In this document: in pieces, positions 12,572-24,500 of the stretch | How the letters are laid out: the number at the start of each line of letters is the position of its first letter | Position numbering within the stretch: position 1 is the stretch's first letter | Source: Sepiola atlantica | Lineage: Eukaryota; Mollusca; Cephalopoda; Sepiida; Sepiolidae | Assembly: GCA_963556195.1 (NCBI GenBank) | Contig: OY744525.1 | Location: 77,845,844-77,909,843 of the forward strand | Reading direction: 5' to 3' | Length of the DNA: 64,000 nucleotides | Notes under the pieces: model-generated | What the model was told of the DNA's origin: nothing | Databases searched by the model: none | Seen by the model: only the letters and a program-made list of their open reading frames with translations | Translations under genes and position numbers: made by a program

Positions 12572-15500
12572 GTAGGGTATTTTTCATTTTTATTATATTC
12601 AATTTGTTTAAATCAGTACTGTTGTATAATATATTGGCCAAAAGGTTTTAACATCAAATATTTTATATTCAGCATTAACTTTGCAACATATTTCCTTTTT
12701 TCTTTAACTACATTGCTAATATCTTCATTGAAATTGTGCAACCTTTATATCATCTTTAACTACTCGCGATGATTTTTGCAGTTTTCCAAGTCATTTAAAC
12801 CTTTGTTTTTATATTAAGTGGAAGGTAAATGCTCATATAGAACTACAAGTGAACAAATTGAATAAAATTCTTGACCCAAGCTTCAAGAAAATGTGTCTTT
12901 TCACCAACCATAGAAATATGCAATGTAGTTTTTCTTTTCTGGAATATGATGGTATTTCTCTTTACTTACCTTAGTTGTTTTATGCTTTAAACTGACTTAA
13001 GTCTTAAGAGAAGTACTTCTTTAATTAAATCCTTTTATTTTCCAGATGAAACTCTTAAATTATTTACTGTTAATCCAACCAATATTACTTCATTTAACAT
13101 TTTATACCATTGTTATAAAACATACCTGTTCATTGAAAATCTGTTTCAACAAAAATATTTCAACATGATCAACCTTTTTATGTTGGCATTTTTTATGCAA
13201 TGTTCCTTGTATTAAAGCAACTGATCTGAAAAAAATTGCTTAAAAGCTGGTGCAAGTGTTTTTTAATGATTGATATTTCTGTATGTTGATTATTTTCCAT
13301 ATTATACAATTTTTATTATTTTTCATGCTTTCATGTTTTATACAATCATGAAGCATTAATCAGTAGGAAAGCTTTTGAAATGTTCGACCATTCAAAATAT
13401 CCTTTATGTAAACTTCACATATCTTTTCTTGTATGCTCGATTTTATTTTACCTTTATTTAAACAAAAAAGCATAATCTCTTCATGACAATGCTTATTTCC
13501 TTCCATATTCAGTGTTAAAATTAATAAATATAAATGCACCATTATTTTTGCTCCAATCTTTCACCTATCACAATAAATTGAAAAACAATCTTTTAAATTA
13601 AGTTACTTATTAGATATTCCTATTGTCATTTAATGACAAAAACAGAACATTTTTTTATATTCCTATGTTTTAAGCAAACCTCTTTTAGATAATATTAATT
13701 TATTTTTAGATATTATTTCCTCTGAATATTAATGTGTGAATCTGTCTTACATGCGTACTGAATTTCCTTAGGAATCATCTCTGAAGTAATGGTTACTCCC
13801 CTCCACCCAAAAAATAACCAATTTAAAAACTGAATAAAAAATGTCTACTTTACATTTAATACAGTCCAGTTTTTTGCTTTTTTTTACTTGTGTAGTGTTT
13901 ATTTCAAAATATTTGTTTTACTTTTCTTATAAAGATTGTCAAAATATTTGTTTTATTTTTCTGAAACATTAAAATACAGCTTTCTGCTTTGTCTAATATT
14001 TAAAAAAAGTTCATTTGTGTATTATACATGTGTTTTAATTTAATTTTGGCTAAATATAATGCTCTTTATTTGTATTTAAGTATTTAAATAACATAATTAT
14101 TATTTCCTGAAAAATCATATTGACATTTTGACTTCATGTTTAATTCATTATTCAATAGAAAAATTGAATTATCATCTAATCATTGTGTGTCGGTTTAAAA
14201 AATGTTTTATGTCCGTAACATTAAAAATATTTGAAATAGAAAGAGAGAAACATTGTGTGTCTCATTTTTTTTAAATTCTAATAATAAAATAATTCACATA
14301 TGAAAAAGAAAAGAAAATTCCTTTTGTTTCTTCTTAATTAAAAATTGAGCCTTGTTTTATTTTTAACATTTGGTGGATAACATCAAATATTTGTGTATTT
14401 GGAAAGTCATAAATCTAATTCACAATGTATTTTCATTTATTGATTACATTTAGTTTTATCTGAAGTTTACAAAAAATATTAATATAGTGAAAATAATAGT
14501 AAGAAAATATGAGATTGCCTGAGAAACATAACATAATAATAATGAGTTTATCAACAGATTCAGGTGTTAATGTATTTTTCCATAGTACTAAACAGATACA
14601 CTCAATATATATTTTAAAATTATTTAAATATATATTACAATTTTACTTGAATGTATTAAAAAGAAAACAGATTTGTTATGCACACCGTAATATTTAATTA
14701 TTGAAGCTGTAACAATCAAATATAAGCAAAGATATTCCTTCAGGCTGGGATCAAAGTATGATATCTGTTCTGTCCTCGGTCAGAGGAGGAAAAATCTTTT
14801 TCGACTAGGGCAATTTTTATTTTTGTCCCAATCCATTTTGTGGAGCTGGATATTCTTGACATTAAAAACAACCTTGTGTCTACTTTTCCCTCCTGGGGAG
14901 GGAAGTGAATAGGGCAAACACTGTCTGTGATGGGTATTCTACTAATTAATAAAAAGTAAGAATAAAAAATAAACCACCTGTAATATATACATTTTTCAAT
15001 GTTAACTAAATCCTTAAATATAAATGACTATGAAAGAAAAATCAATCAAATTTGAGACTTATTTAAACTTGTTTTAAAACATTATAAAATCACATTCTTA
15101 GCGCCTGTTTCTTGGATTCTAACATCAAGTTTTTAATTTTTTCATAATCAAAATAGAACATTATCACATTAAAGTTTTCAAACTATTAAAAAAAAAACTA
15201 ATATTCAATAAAATATATTTTTCATTGGAAATAATGAAATATTTTTATATAGCGTGAATAAATTTTATTACTTTCATTTATGTTAACAATTCATGAACTC
15301 AAATTGGCTGACAAGATTCAGACAATATGTTTATTTGATTGCGAAAAGAAAATTTAAAGAGGACATATATAATCAGCAAATAGATTAAAATAAAATGAGA
15401 ACCTAATGCTAACAAGAAATTATACTTAAATATCAAGCATTCTACAGCTCAGCTCATTCCTATTTACATGTTAAATTTATACACATATAGAGAAGAAAAA

Positions 15501-16615
15501 GTCTTCAAAAAGATGTTGCATTATTATTTGTGAAAACTATCACCAATAAATATACTCTTATTTTTTATGAATTTAAATTAAGTTTTCTCATATATTTTAC
15601 TAATCTTAGATTTGTCGTTTATATGTGTGATGTATTTTCTTGAATATATACATTTTTATCATCCTTGTTCAAAAAGATATTAATGAGAAATCAATAGATG
15701 ATTACTGTATATTTTCAGAGTATTTTTAAATGCTTTTGTACATAAAAACGTACATTAAAGCACATTTGTTGATCACAGTACATAATTTCTTGGTATATAT
15801 TTTAAGATTAAAATGCCATTTCTTCATTTTCTTTTTATTAGTTGTACGTTCAAGACATAGCATTACCTTCTGGTGTTGACAGAAACAAAAAAAGTAGAGA
15901 TAGAATAAAGAATTATTCCAGTAAAAGTTCTATGAAGTCTTCTCACAGTGATAACAGTCAATGGCAAGAAAACACTAGACAAGAAGATGAAATGAGTAAG
16001 TCATAAAAAATTGTTTACATTTTATTGGGATTTCGTCTAACTTGAAATTAATTCATTATTTAATTATTATTAATGTGTTGATTAAATATGTTCATAGCCT
16101 AAATTTTGATCTGAAATGTTCTGTATAATGTTCGATCTATGTGATTAACAGAAGTAAATGAAAATAGCTATTGTATAAATATAATGTTTTCTGCAATTAT
16201 GCTACAGACTTATTTATATATAATTAAGTAATTTTGTGCTATTCAAAACTGATGTGTTCAATTTAAAGAAACTCTTTTTTTAAGTCCAATTTTCTGTGTA
16301 AATTTCTTACAGTTTATGCATATTCCATCTAATTGATTTTCAGGTTTGTATCCCTCGCAATATTGTAATCCGTCTCCTTCACAAAGTAACCAACAGCAAA
16401 ATACAGAAATGCGGCCCTTGGGAGAGACTGTCAACTATCCAAGTGACACAACAATTGTGGCAAGGGGTTTCTATGCCCCTTATATGAATGAAAACATCCT
16501 CCACAAAAGTCCAAAGCTAGATGCAGGTGCTGATAATTACAATGCCAGTAGACACTCACAATCAGGCAGTAGTCCTATTTCTAATACAAGACCCTTACCT
16601 CCCGTTCCCAACTAA
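10175..16615 (+). CDS. protocadherin gene B, complete (3 coding exons, ~940 aa)
   Basis: Join 10175-12571, 15842-15995 and 16344-16615: 799 residues from exon 1 and 141 from exons 2 and 3. It is a type I membrane adhesion receptor of the protocadherin family: signal peptide, six cadherin repeats, one membrane segment and a cytoplasmic tail. Each gene in this array owns its tail exons, unlike the mammalian alpha and gamma clusters, where constant exons are shared. The start was chosen because MLNKLFVLIWFIKACQC is a good signal peptide and a splice acceptor lies just upstream. No frame damage is seen. Vertebrate clustered protocadherins act in neuronal self-recognition; a similar role here is inference. 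Confidence 0.95.
12572..15841. other. intron 1 of gene B
   Basis: About 3.3 kb, AT-rich, between GTAGGG and TTATTAG. I see no transposon or repeat that I recognise. The GC-richer patch near 14740-14930 is unassigned. Confidence 0.6.
15842..15995 (+). CDS. gene B exon 2: cytoplasmic tail segment
   Basis: It encodes LYVQDIALPSGVDRNKK... and ends in DEM plus one base before GTAAGT, so it leaves in phase 1. It has 51 codons plus one base and aligns with exon 2 of A and C. The first residue is Leu (TTG), where A and C have Met (ATG). Confidence 0.92.
15996..16343. other. intron 2 of gene B
   Basis: 348-bp AT-rich intron between GTAAGT and TTTTCAG; nothing else is seen in it. Confidence 0.75.
16344..16615 (+). 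CDS. gene B exon 3: distal cytoplasmic tail and stop
   Basis: After the acceptor TTTTCAG the split codon gives Ser, then LYPSQYCNP. It contains MRPLGETVNYPSDTTIVARG, then FYAPYMNEN, a variable spacer, and the terminal RPLPPVPN before TAA. Compared with gene A, many third positions in the conserved block differ while the residues do not, which indicates selection on the protein. Confidence 0.93.
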
Positions 16616-16722
16616 ATGGGAGCTATTCTCCATAAAACACGTTATATAAATGTTACACTCATACAATGTAAATATAGTCTGAACACCAATCCTTTTTTAT
16701 ATAATTATTCTGAGAACTAAAA

Positions 16723-16728
16723 AATAAA
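16723..16728 (+). terminator. candidate poly-A signal of gene B
   Basis: AATAAA about 110 bases after the stop codon, within AT-rich 3' flank. Confidence 0.5.
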
Positions 16729-17152
16729 GGATTAATTATTTTATAAAGTAAATTAAATTGTCTTCATTTAATTAAAAAACAATTTTTTATTTGTATCATT
16801 TATTTTATATTCTAAATAACTTTGGGTTGATTATAAAAATTAGATTTTTAATAACTTTATACGTATTTGATTTTGATAAAATTTCAATAATTTCCACATT
16901 AAATTTAAAAAAAAATGTGAAAAGTATAAGTTTTGCTTTTATTAAAATTAATAATATATTTTAAGCCAAATTCTGAATATTGAAAAAAATTATTTTTTAA
17001 AAATTTTGTCAATTTTTAGAATTAACTGATATATTTAGATTAAAAATAAATTTTAAATATGCTACTAATTTGACTACAGACATTTTGCATGTAAACTTAT
17101 ATATATTCCATTATAAATCATTAAGAATGGAAAGAAGAAATTAGTCCTTGAT
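16729..17152. other. intergenic spacer B-C
   Basis: Very AT-rich, with no element recognised. It precedes the shared upstream motif of gene C. Confidence 0.5.
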
Positions 17153-17193
17153 GGAAGAATAGCTTTTTCTTTTTGCCTATTGCATTTTGGGAG
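17153..17193 (+). promoter_or_regulatory. shared upstream motif of gene C
   Basis: GGAAGAATAG (17153) and TTGCATTTTGGGAG (17180-17193), as upstream of gene B. ATTGCAT is close to a POU-type octamer word. That reading is speculative, whereas the sharing between the two genes is direct. Confidence 0.5.
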
Positions 17194-17339
17194 ATTATTT
17201 TACAAACATTTTTATTTATATTAAAACTTCAATCATTTTTGTTTATTCTTTATTTATGTATTAAGAAAATTATTATAAATATTTTAAACCATTATAATAA
17301 TATTGATCCAACTAGAGTCTTATCTAAAAAACAAAAAAA

Positions 17340-17500
17340 AACAACATAGTAGCCATTACTCATACAACACACTAGGTAAGACTGTTGGTTTGAATAATCT
17401 AAAATACAAAAAGAAACTTTTAATTGAATTGTAATTACAATATTAGAAGTATTCCAAGTTACATAACCTATATTTGGTTTTAAAAAATATAATAACAAAG
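17340..17500 (+). other. probable 5'UTR exon of gene C (5' end approximate)
   Basis: It shares TAGCCATTA and CACACTA blocks with 9375-9420 and ends AACAAAG before the donor GTAAGT at 17501. It is longer than the B counterpart because of an AT-rich insertion. Confidence 0.45.
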
Positions 17501-17842
17501 GTAAGTTGATGTCCTAAATATTTTACAAATTTTCTTAGCTTTTTCTTCTGAGTTAAGGTATAGAAATGGAAGTAAAGAATAAAGCACTTCTGCTGTTTTG
17601 CCAACAGAAATTTGCATAAAATCTAGCATCACCAAATTAAATATTTATGTGTCAAATTTCTTATATTTAATGAGTTTACTGTTCATTGGTTAAAAGAATA
17701 ACCAAATAAATTATTGTCAGTGTTCATGTACCTTTATACTATCTAATAGCTTGTTTGTTTTTAATTTAAAACTCATATCTATTACATTTATATTATTTTT
17801 TATTTTAGAAATGTTATGCAATATAATATTGTTTTATGTTTC

Positions 17843-18075
17843 GGAATTTTTTAGATGAGGATTAATAACTTGGATTATTTGGACTACTGTTCTCATCTTG
17901 GTTGTTATTTTCACAACATTTCGGCTGATGTAATCTCCAACCTTCTTCAGATGCATTTGTTCAAGCTCAGATTCGAACAGATGTACCTGAAGAAGGTCAG
18001 AGGTTACATCAGATAAAACATTATGAAAATATCAACCAAGATGAGAATAGTAATCCAAATAATCCAATATTCTTT
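17843..18075. mobile_element. fold-back (long inverted repeat) element, copy 1
   Basis: Arms 17872-17950 and 17987-18065 are near-perfect reverse complements over about 79 bases with a 36-base loop. The left arm contains CACAACATTTCGGCTGATGT and ends CTTCTTCAG; the right arm starts CTGAAGAAGG. A related element with the same words lies at 58455-58713. It has no coding capacity, so it is a non-autonomous fold-back or MITE-like element. Confidence 0.8.
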
Positions 18076-18272
18076 TATATAATTACAAATTTATATTTAC
18101 AACTTTCGTTCAGTTTGCAACGTTTTACATCAACATATTTAGATAAAAGATCAAATACTTCTTTAAAACCACACCAACATGGAAAAGGTACATTATTATT
18201 TTAAATAGACCAATTTGGGGGTGGGGGTACTCCAGTAGTAATAAAATCTTAGTGTATTTCAATAACAAACAA

Positions 18273-18273
<1 letters not shown>

Positions 18274-18317
<44 letters not shown>
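18274..18317. repeat. (TA)n microsatellite
   Basis: An uninterrupted TA run of about 44 bases upstream of gene C. Confidence 0.95.
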
Positions 18318-18320
<3 letters not shown>

Positions 18321-19065
18321 CTTTACTGCAACATAATATTATGAGTGTTAGCCATATTGCCTCAAACATTAATATAGTATTTTGTGCTACTATAATCTAA
18401 AACAAAGACAAGCAAAATGGCTGACATCCAAAATGGTAACTTTGTAGTAAATAAAACTTATGATAAAAAATAAATAAATTTAAAAAATACTTGTATGTTA
18501 CTGAAATTTACCGAAATTCTAGGAGTATTTACTTTCAAAATTGTCTGGTTTAAAAAATAATAAGACGCTTTTTTATGATGGTGTAATTGTAATGTTCCAC
18601 AGATTGTATAGAATGTCAGATTAATTATATGTAGATGAAGAAATACAGTGTTCATTGAGTTGACACGAAAAAAAAAAGTAAATCATTAATTGATAAAATA
18701 GTTTAAAATAAAATAAAAAATTCAATTATAATTGATTTTATTTATTTCAAAATTAACAACGTTTGTATGCTCCATACATTATTTTGTTTTATTTTTCATT
18801 CTTCTTCTTCTTCGTTTAATCAATGCATTAATACAAAACTACATTTATTTTTATTTAAAAAAAAGAAGTCATGTGTTATAACATATTAGAGTTTAAATAT
18901 TTGCATTTTTTAAATTTCAAATGCTAGATAAAAATTATTCTTCAAAATGAAAATAAACAATTAGATTTCTGAGACTTTATTTATTATTTAGAGGTTAAAT
19001 ATTATTTGATGTATGAATGCATTATGATTACAAAACTGATGCGAAAAAATTGCTTGAAATTTCAG

Positions 19066-19106
19066 GAACGTAAAAATCTCGAGAGACATTTCAACATTAC
19101 AAGAAA
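19066..19106 (+). other. 5'UTR directly before gene C start
   Basis: 41 bases between the acceptor TTTCAG and the ATG at 19107. Confidence 0.5.
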
Positions 19107-21524
19107 ATGCGGACTTCACTCCTGTTTAAAGGACGGATTCTATACTTCTTGCTAAATGTCTCTGTCTTCTACAGATGCCTATGTGTGGATCTTACTTACT
19201 ATGTTGAAGAAGGAAAAAATCCAGATACTTATCTCGGTAACATTGCTGTAGACTCACTTATTACGAAAGATTCTACATTTAAAGACCCCGACTTAATTAA
19301 TTTCAGCCTTTTACACAAAGGTGCAAGTGGCGCATCTCCATTGTTTCGTATCTCAAAAGGATCTGGCAAACTTTATACAGCTCAAACTTTAGATGCTGAA
19401 TCACTCTGTATTTTTAAAAAAGAATGTTTTGCATTGGTTGATGTTGCTGTCAGAAAAGCAACCACAGTTATTAAATTATTGGAAATCAAGGTAATAATAA
19501 AAGATGTCAATGACCATCACCCTGAGTTTCCTGATAAAGAAGTGAACATTCACTTTTCTGAAAGTGATGGTAAAGGAACTAAAATATCAATTCCAAATGC
19601 TATAGATAAAGATGTTGGAACCTTGAATTCTCAAATTACATATCATCTTAAAATGTCTATCGAAGAACTTTTTACTTTATCTGTCATTAAAAATCTTGAT
19701 GGAACTTCCAAATTAGGTGTACGTCTACAGGGAAAACTTAACCGAGAAATCAAAGATTCATACATGATTCAAGTAATTGCCAAAGATAAAGGCTCTCCTC
19801 CTAAACAAAATGTTTTAGATGTTCACATTATAGTTACAGATGTTAATGACAACACCCCAGTTTTCTCTCAGAATGTATATAATATTTCGATTAATAATAC
19901 GCCTGATGCAGTTTTACCTATTGGAATTTTATCTGCTACTGACTTAGATATTGGCAAGAATAGTAACATTTTGTATTATTTCAGTGCAAAAACATCTGAT
20001 ATGGCAAAAGATTTTTTTAAGTTGAATGAAAAAACTGGAGAGATCTTTGTCAGCAAAAATTTTGAAAATAAACATCATTTAACATATGAACTATATGCTG
20101 AAGCTAAAGATGAGGGGAGCCCTCCACTGACTTCCATTGCAATGATTATGGTTAATGTGATCAATGAGCAGAATACTGCTCCTACAATAAATGTAAATTT
20201 TGTGTCAGTTTCAACAGGAAATGCAGTTGCTATTTCAGAAGATGTTAAAGTTGGAAGCTTTATTGCCTATGTAAAAGTAACTGACCATGATACTGGACAG
20301 AATGGTGATGTCACTTGTCACCTTAAACATAATAACTTTAATCTCCAAAACATGGGCACTCAAAAATATCAAGTTGTTGTTAGGAAAACATTAAATAGAG
20401 AAACAGAAGATTTATATCATGTAACCATAGACTGTCAAGATAAAGGAAATCCTCCATTGAAAAGTAGAAGTAAATTCTCAGTTCAAGTGACAGATGTCAA
20501 TGATGTGCAGCCACAGTTTGCAAAACAGTTATTTGAATTCTTCATTGATGAAAACCAGAGATCAAAAATTCCTATTGGTACCATCAATGCCACAGATCCA
20601 GACTTGGGACTTGGAGGTAAACTGTCTTTTTCTTTACTGACCACCAATAAACAATTTGTACCATTTCGAATCACTGAAACTGGATTAATCTCTTCAATTA
20701 TGTCTTTAGACCATGAGTTTCAAGATACTTATAATTTTGAAGTGTTTGTAAAAGACAAAGGAAGTCCATCATTGAATAACACAGTGAATGTGATTGTTAA
20801 GGTGAGAGATGAAAATGATAATGCTCCATATTTCACATTTCCCAGTGTTAATCCTTATAATATGGATGTAACATATTACCCCCATCATACAAAGAACATC
20901 AGCCAGATAAAGGCATCAGATAGTGACAGTCAAGAGAATGCATTTCTAAAATATGAAATAATCAGAGGCAATAGCAAACAGATATTCAGCATCAACCAGT
21001 ACACTGGTTTGTTATGTTCAACTCATGTCCTAAGCCAACAAGATGCTGGCTCATACGAGCTGGAGTTTCTAGTGAAGGACAGTGGTAGCCCAGTTCTATC
21101 AGCCAGAACTACTGTATATTTGACACTGACTGTAAGCAACAAGACATCAGAAATGTTAAATGCTGTTAACATCAAAAAAGATAACAAGATCCACCTGACT
21201 TCAGCAATTATCATTGTGTCTGTAGCAGTGACAATAGCTGTGATCATTACAGCTTCAATCTCAGTGTGTATCCTTCGCTGTTGCAATCCTCGAAGTGTTC
21301 CAGTTGCAGAAGGCGGATATGTGAGTAGTGGTCAGAGACATTTGATAAGTCCTCCTTACCCAGCAAATCCTTGGTCTAATGTTGCTCTTCCTACAAGTGA
21401 TGCAGTCGGTATGAGAAGAAGCAGTCAACCACCAACACCCACAATGCAAACTCATCCTTACTCAAATGCACAACAAATGCTGTCTTCTCACTCATCACAG
21501 ACACCTACAGACTCTGCTTCACCA
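19107..21524 (+). CDS. gene C exon 1: signal peptide, EC1-EC6, membrane segment, proximal tail
   Basis: An N-terminal hydrophobic stretch (about residues 10-27) is followed by VDLTYYVEEGK. EC1 has CIFKKEC (Cys-x5-Cys) and ends at DVNDHHP (about 133). EC2 ends at DVNDNTP (about 245). EC3 ends at NEQNTAP (about 353-359), again lacking the Asp ligands. EC4 ends at DVNDVQP (about 463) and EC5 at DENDNAP (about 568). The membrane span is about 699-723. From about 20527 to 21450 I counted roughly 17 differences from gene B in about 920 bases, far fewer than upstream. The donor is CCA before GTAAGT. The frame runs on for 71 codons into the intron. Confidence 0.97.
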
Positions 21525-24500
21525 GTAAGTTTACTTAATATATTATTTTATAAAAATATTGTCATAATTTGCAAATGCAATTATTTTCTCTATATATTTA
21601 ATATTTATTTGTTTATCATGCCTCCTTTGGCATCTACCTTTTTAACTATCTTCTCAATTCACCCCTTAAAAATTGTTTTCATTGCCACTATCAATACAGT
21701 ATCATTATTCAAACCAAATTCTGTTAAATATTCAAGCTGATAGTCTCTAAAATGCACCCATTATTTATTTTTTCATTATTTGTGAATTCATCTAATTCCA
21801 TTTGTAGTAATATGGTAGAAATGCGTTAGATTATGTAGAAAGAGGGAATTTCCACTAGAAATTAGATTACATAAGAATAGTAAATAAGTTAACATGTTCG
21901 AAGGAAGTGACATCATGAATGGGAAGTTGACGTGGCATAATAAGCTATAAATATGACAGGTATTGTCCGGGAAGTTCAAGTTTGTGATTATGCAAAAGAT
22001 ATGAAATGAAATGTTTAAAGAAAAAGAAACAAAGAAAGCAGGATTATGTTGTCAGAGTAATCAAAATAACTGTCAAGTAGCCATGTTGAAAATCATGTTA
22101 ACGCCTGTAGTTTATTCAAGAAATGCTATTCCGACAATCCGGTATAGCACAAAAAACTGAGAACTGAAGAGGAAATATAGAAATCAAAATAAATAGCATA
22201 ATGTACACAACATGACCCAGGAATTATTTTTTGTTGGTACATATGATTTGAAAAATGTGCAAGAAAATTGAATAAAAAGAAATGAATAGTTAAAAGTATG
22301 AATAATGTAAGTGACTATTGTAGACCACTCTCTGTTTTTTGAATACCAATTTGTTATTCATTTACTCTGTGAATCAGAAATGTAAAAAAAGGTATTTGGA
22401 ATAGCCATTCCAAACATCTGGAAGAAAGAAGTGTAGTTGAAGGGAGCACCCTGTATTTCGGTTGATTTGGTTTGGTTTGTTATACAACATATCAACCATC
22501 TGTGAGTTATTTAATGCTAATTTTTTATATTCCTCGAATACATTACTCCTTGAATACATTACTCCTTGAGAATAACCACACCCAAACTGGAAAAGACTGA
22601 CAATCCTACAAGCAACATACCTATACCATTAGTTTGGTGTTGTTTTAAATATAGTTGTCAAATATAATCCCATAAGTAGAGTAATTATTTATATTCCTAG
22701 AATACATTGCTCTTAGATAACAAGAATACATTGCTCTTAGATAACCAGAATAGCTTTTAGATAACCAGAATATATTATCTCAAAATACATTGCTCTCGGA
22801 AGGAAATTTCACAATGAAAGTGGAAACATTCCTCTTAGAAGGGATCTTCACTGGGAAGGGGCAGTATTACTCTCAGAAAACACCATTCCAAGAAAAACAT
22901 TACTCTTTGGCATTAATAATCTTCTTTGTTCCCAACGTGATTGACCCTCAGTCACCACATTCTAGTATCTATTTGGGGAGAAAAATAAAAATAAAATAAA
23001 AGGAATAATAAAGTTTTGATTTTTTGAAGAATCAGATTGAATAATCCAGTTGGGAATGAACTTATAGATACTAGGGCATGACGTCACCAGCCGATTGATC
23101 AGATAGGGCCTCTCCGACCTCCTGTCTAGCCAAATATATGGAATCTGTTCATATTGCAAAATAATTTGGTGTTGGTTAATATAAAGCATTTATTGTTCTA
23201 AAATTTCTACTCTTGATATTAAGATAATTTACCAATTTCTATTGTTAAATCTATTATTGTATTCATAATTTTGTGTCTTATTTTTCTCAGATGTACATTC
23301 AAGACATAGCATTATCATCTGGCAGGGACAAAAGCAAAAGGGCAGTCAGAAATCAAGACTATTCTGGTAGAGGTTCAATGAAATCTACTCACAATGAAAA
23401 TAGAAAAGATTGGGGTGAAGAAAATACAATAAAATCACAAGATATATTAGGTAAGTTTTAAAGGCTCATAATTTCTAATATTAGGGGTGGGACGTAATGG
23501 GTGAAAATTTCAGATTCATGCCAGTAGTATTTTTTTGTGTTCATTTATACATAAATAACACTAAACAATCAAACATTTTGAAAATTTTGCAAAATTCAGA
23601 AGGTGCAGGCCAAAAATATCCGTTAGGGCTCCACAGGACTCAAAATCCATCATTTTTCGGTGAAAAAGTGGTTTCATGCGACATTGCAGGTTCTAAAACA
23701 TCCTCAAAAGCTATGAATGGATATAGATGGTTAAATCTGATATAGTACTTTATTTTAGGACCATTTTCATGCTGTGAAAGGGTTTTCATGAATGTAAAGT
23801 AGCCAAAAACTAGTGGCCTGCACCTTCTGAATTTTGCAAAATTTTCAAAATGTTTGATTGTTTAGTGTTATTTATGTATAAATGAACACAAAAAATACTA
23901 CTCGCATGAATCTGAAATTTTCACCCATTACGTCCCACCCCTACTAATATGGATGATATCTTGTCTTGATTGCATTCATTTTCTATTTTTAATTCTAGTA
24001 TTACAACTTTTGATCTTAAAACTTTTCTAGCATCTCCATTATATCCATCAGAATGTTATTCCCTGGTACTATCTGGCTGTAATGCTTCTGCATTAAAAAT
24101 AACCATTTTGAACCACTAGATATATGTAATCAAATAGTAAAACAATACTGTTTCATATTGAACTGATCTTATTTTGATTTTCCGTTCTTAGCTTGAAATT
24201 TAATTAGAAAATTACAATTTCTGTCTATCGTAAAATTATCAGATATTTTTTAATTGTATATCAGTTCATTATTATTATTTGCTTTGTTTAAGTTTATAAA
24301 TGCACCCATCATTGGATCTATCTTTCTAACATAAAAAAAGATGAATTCAAAAATTGAAATCTATCATTATACTAAAAAGCTGAGTTTGTTTCCAAAAGGT
24401 TTTTTTTCTCTACATACTTTAATGACACAAAATACATGCTAAAATATTTCTTAGTTATGGAATTGAGTTATGTTTAAGAATCTTCGACTTTAATTCTTCT

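Larger units (their letters stand above)
17501..19065. other. probable 5'UTR intron of gene C
   Basis: Between GTAAGT and TTTCAG. It contains a fold-back element (17843-18075), a (TA)n run (18274-18317) and a short CTT run near 18800. Confidence 0.45.

Noticed and set aside
17940..18010. CTGAAGA ... GAAA words in the fold-back arm, resembling a hammerhead ribozyme core
   Set aside because: Stem II is weak and out of register by one base, and I could not complete stems I and III. A covariance-model search would be needed; I do not claim a ribozyme.
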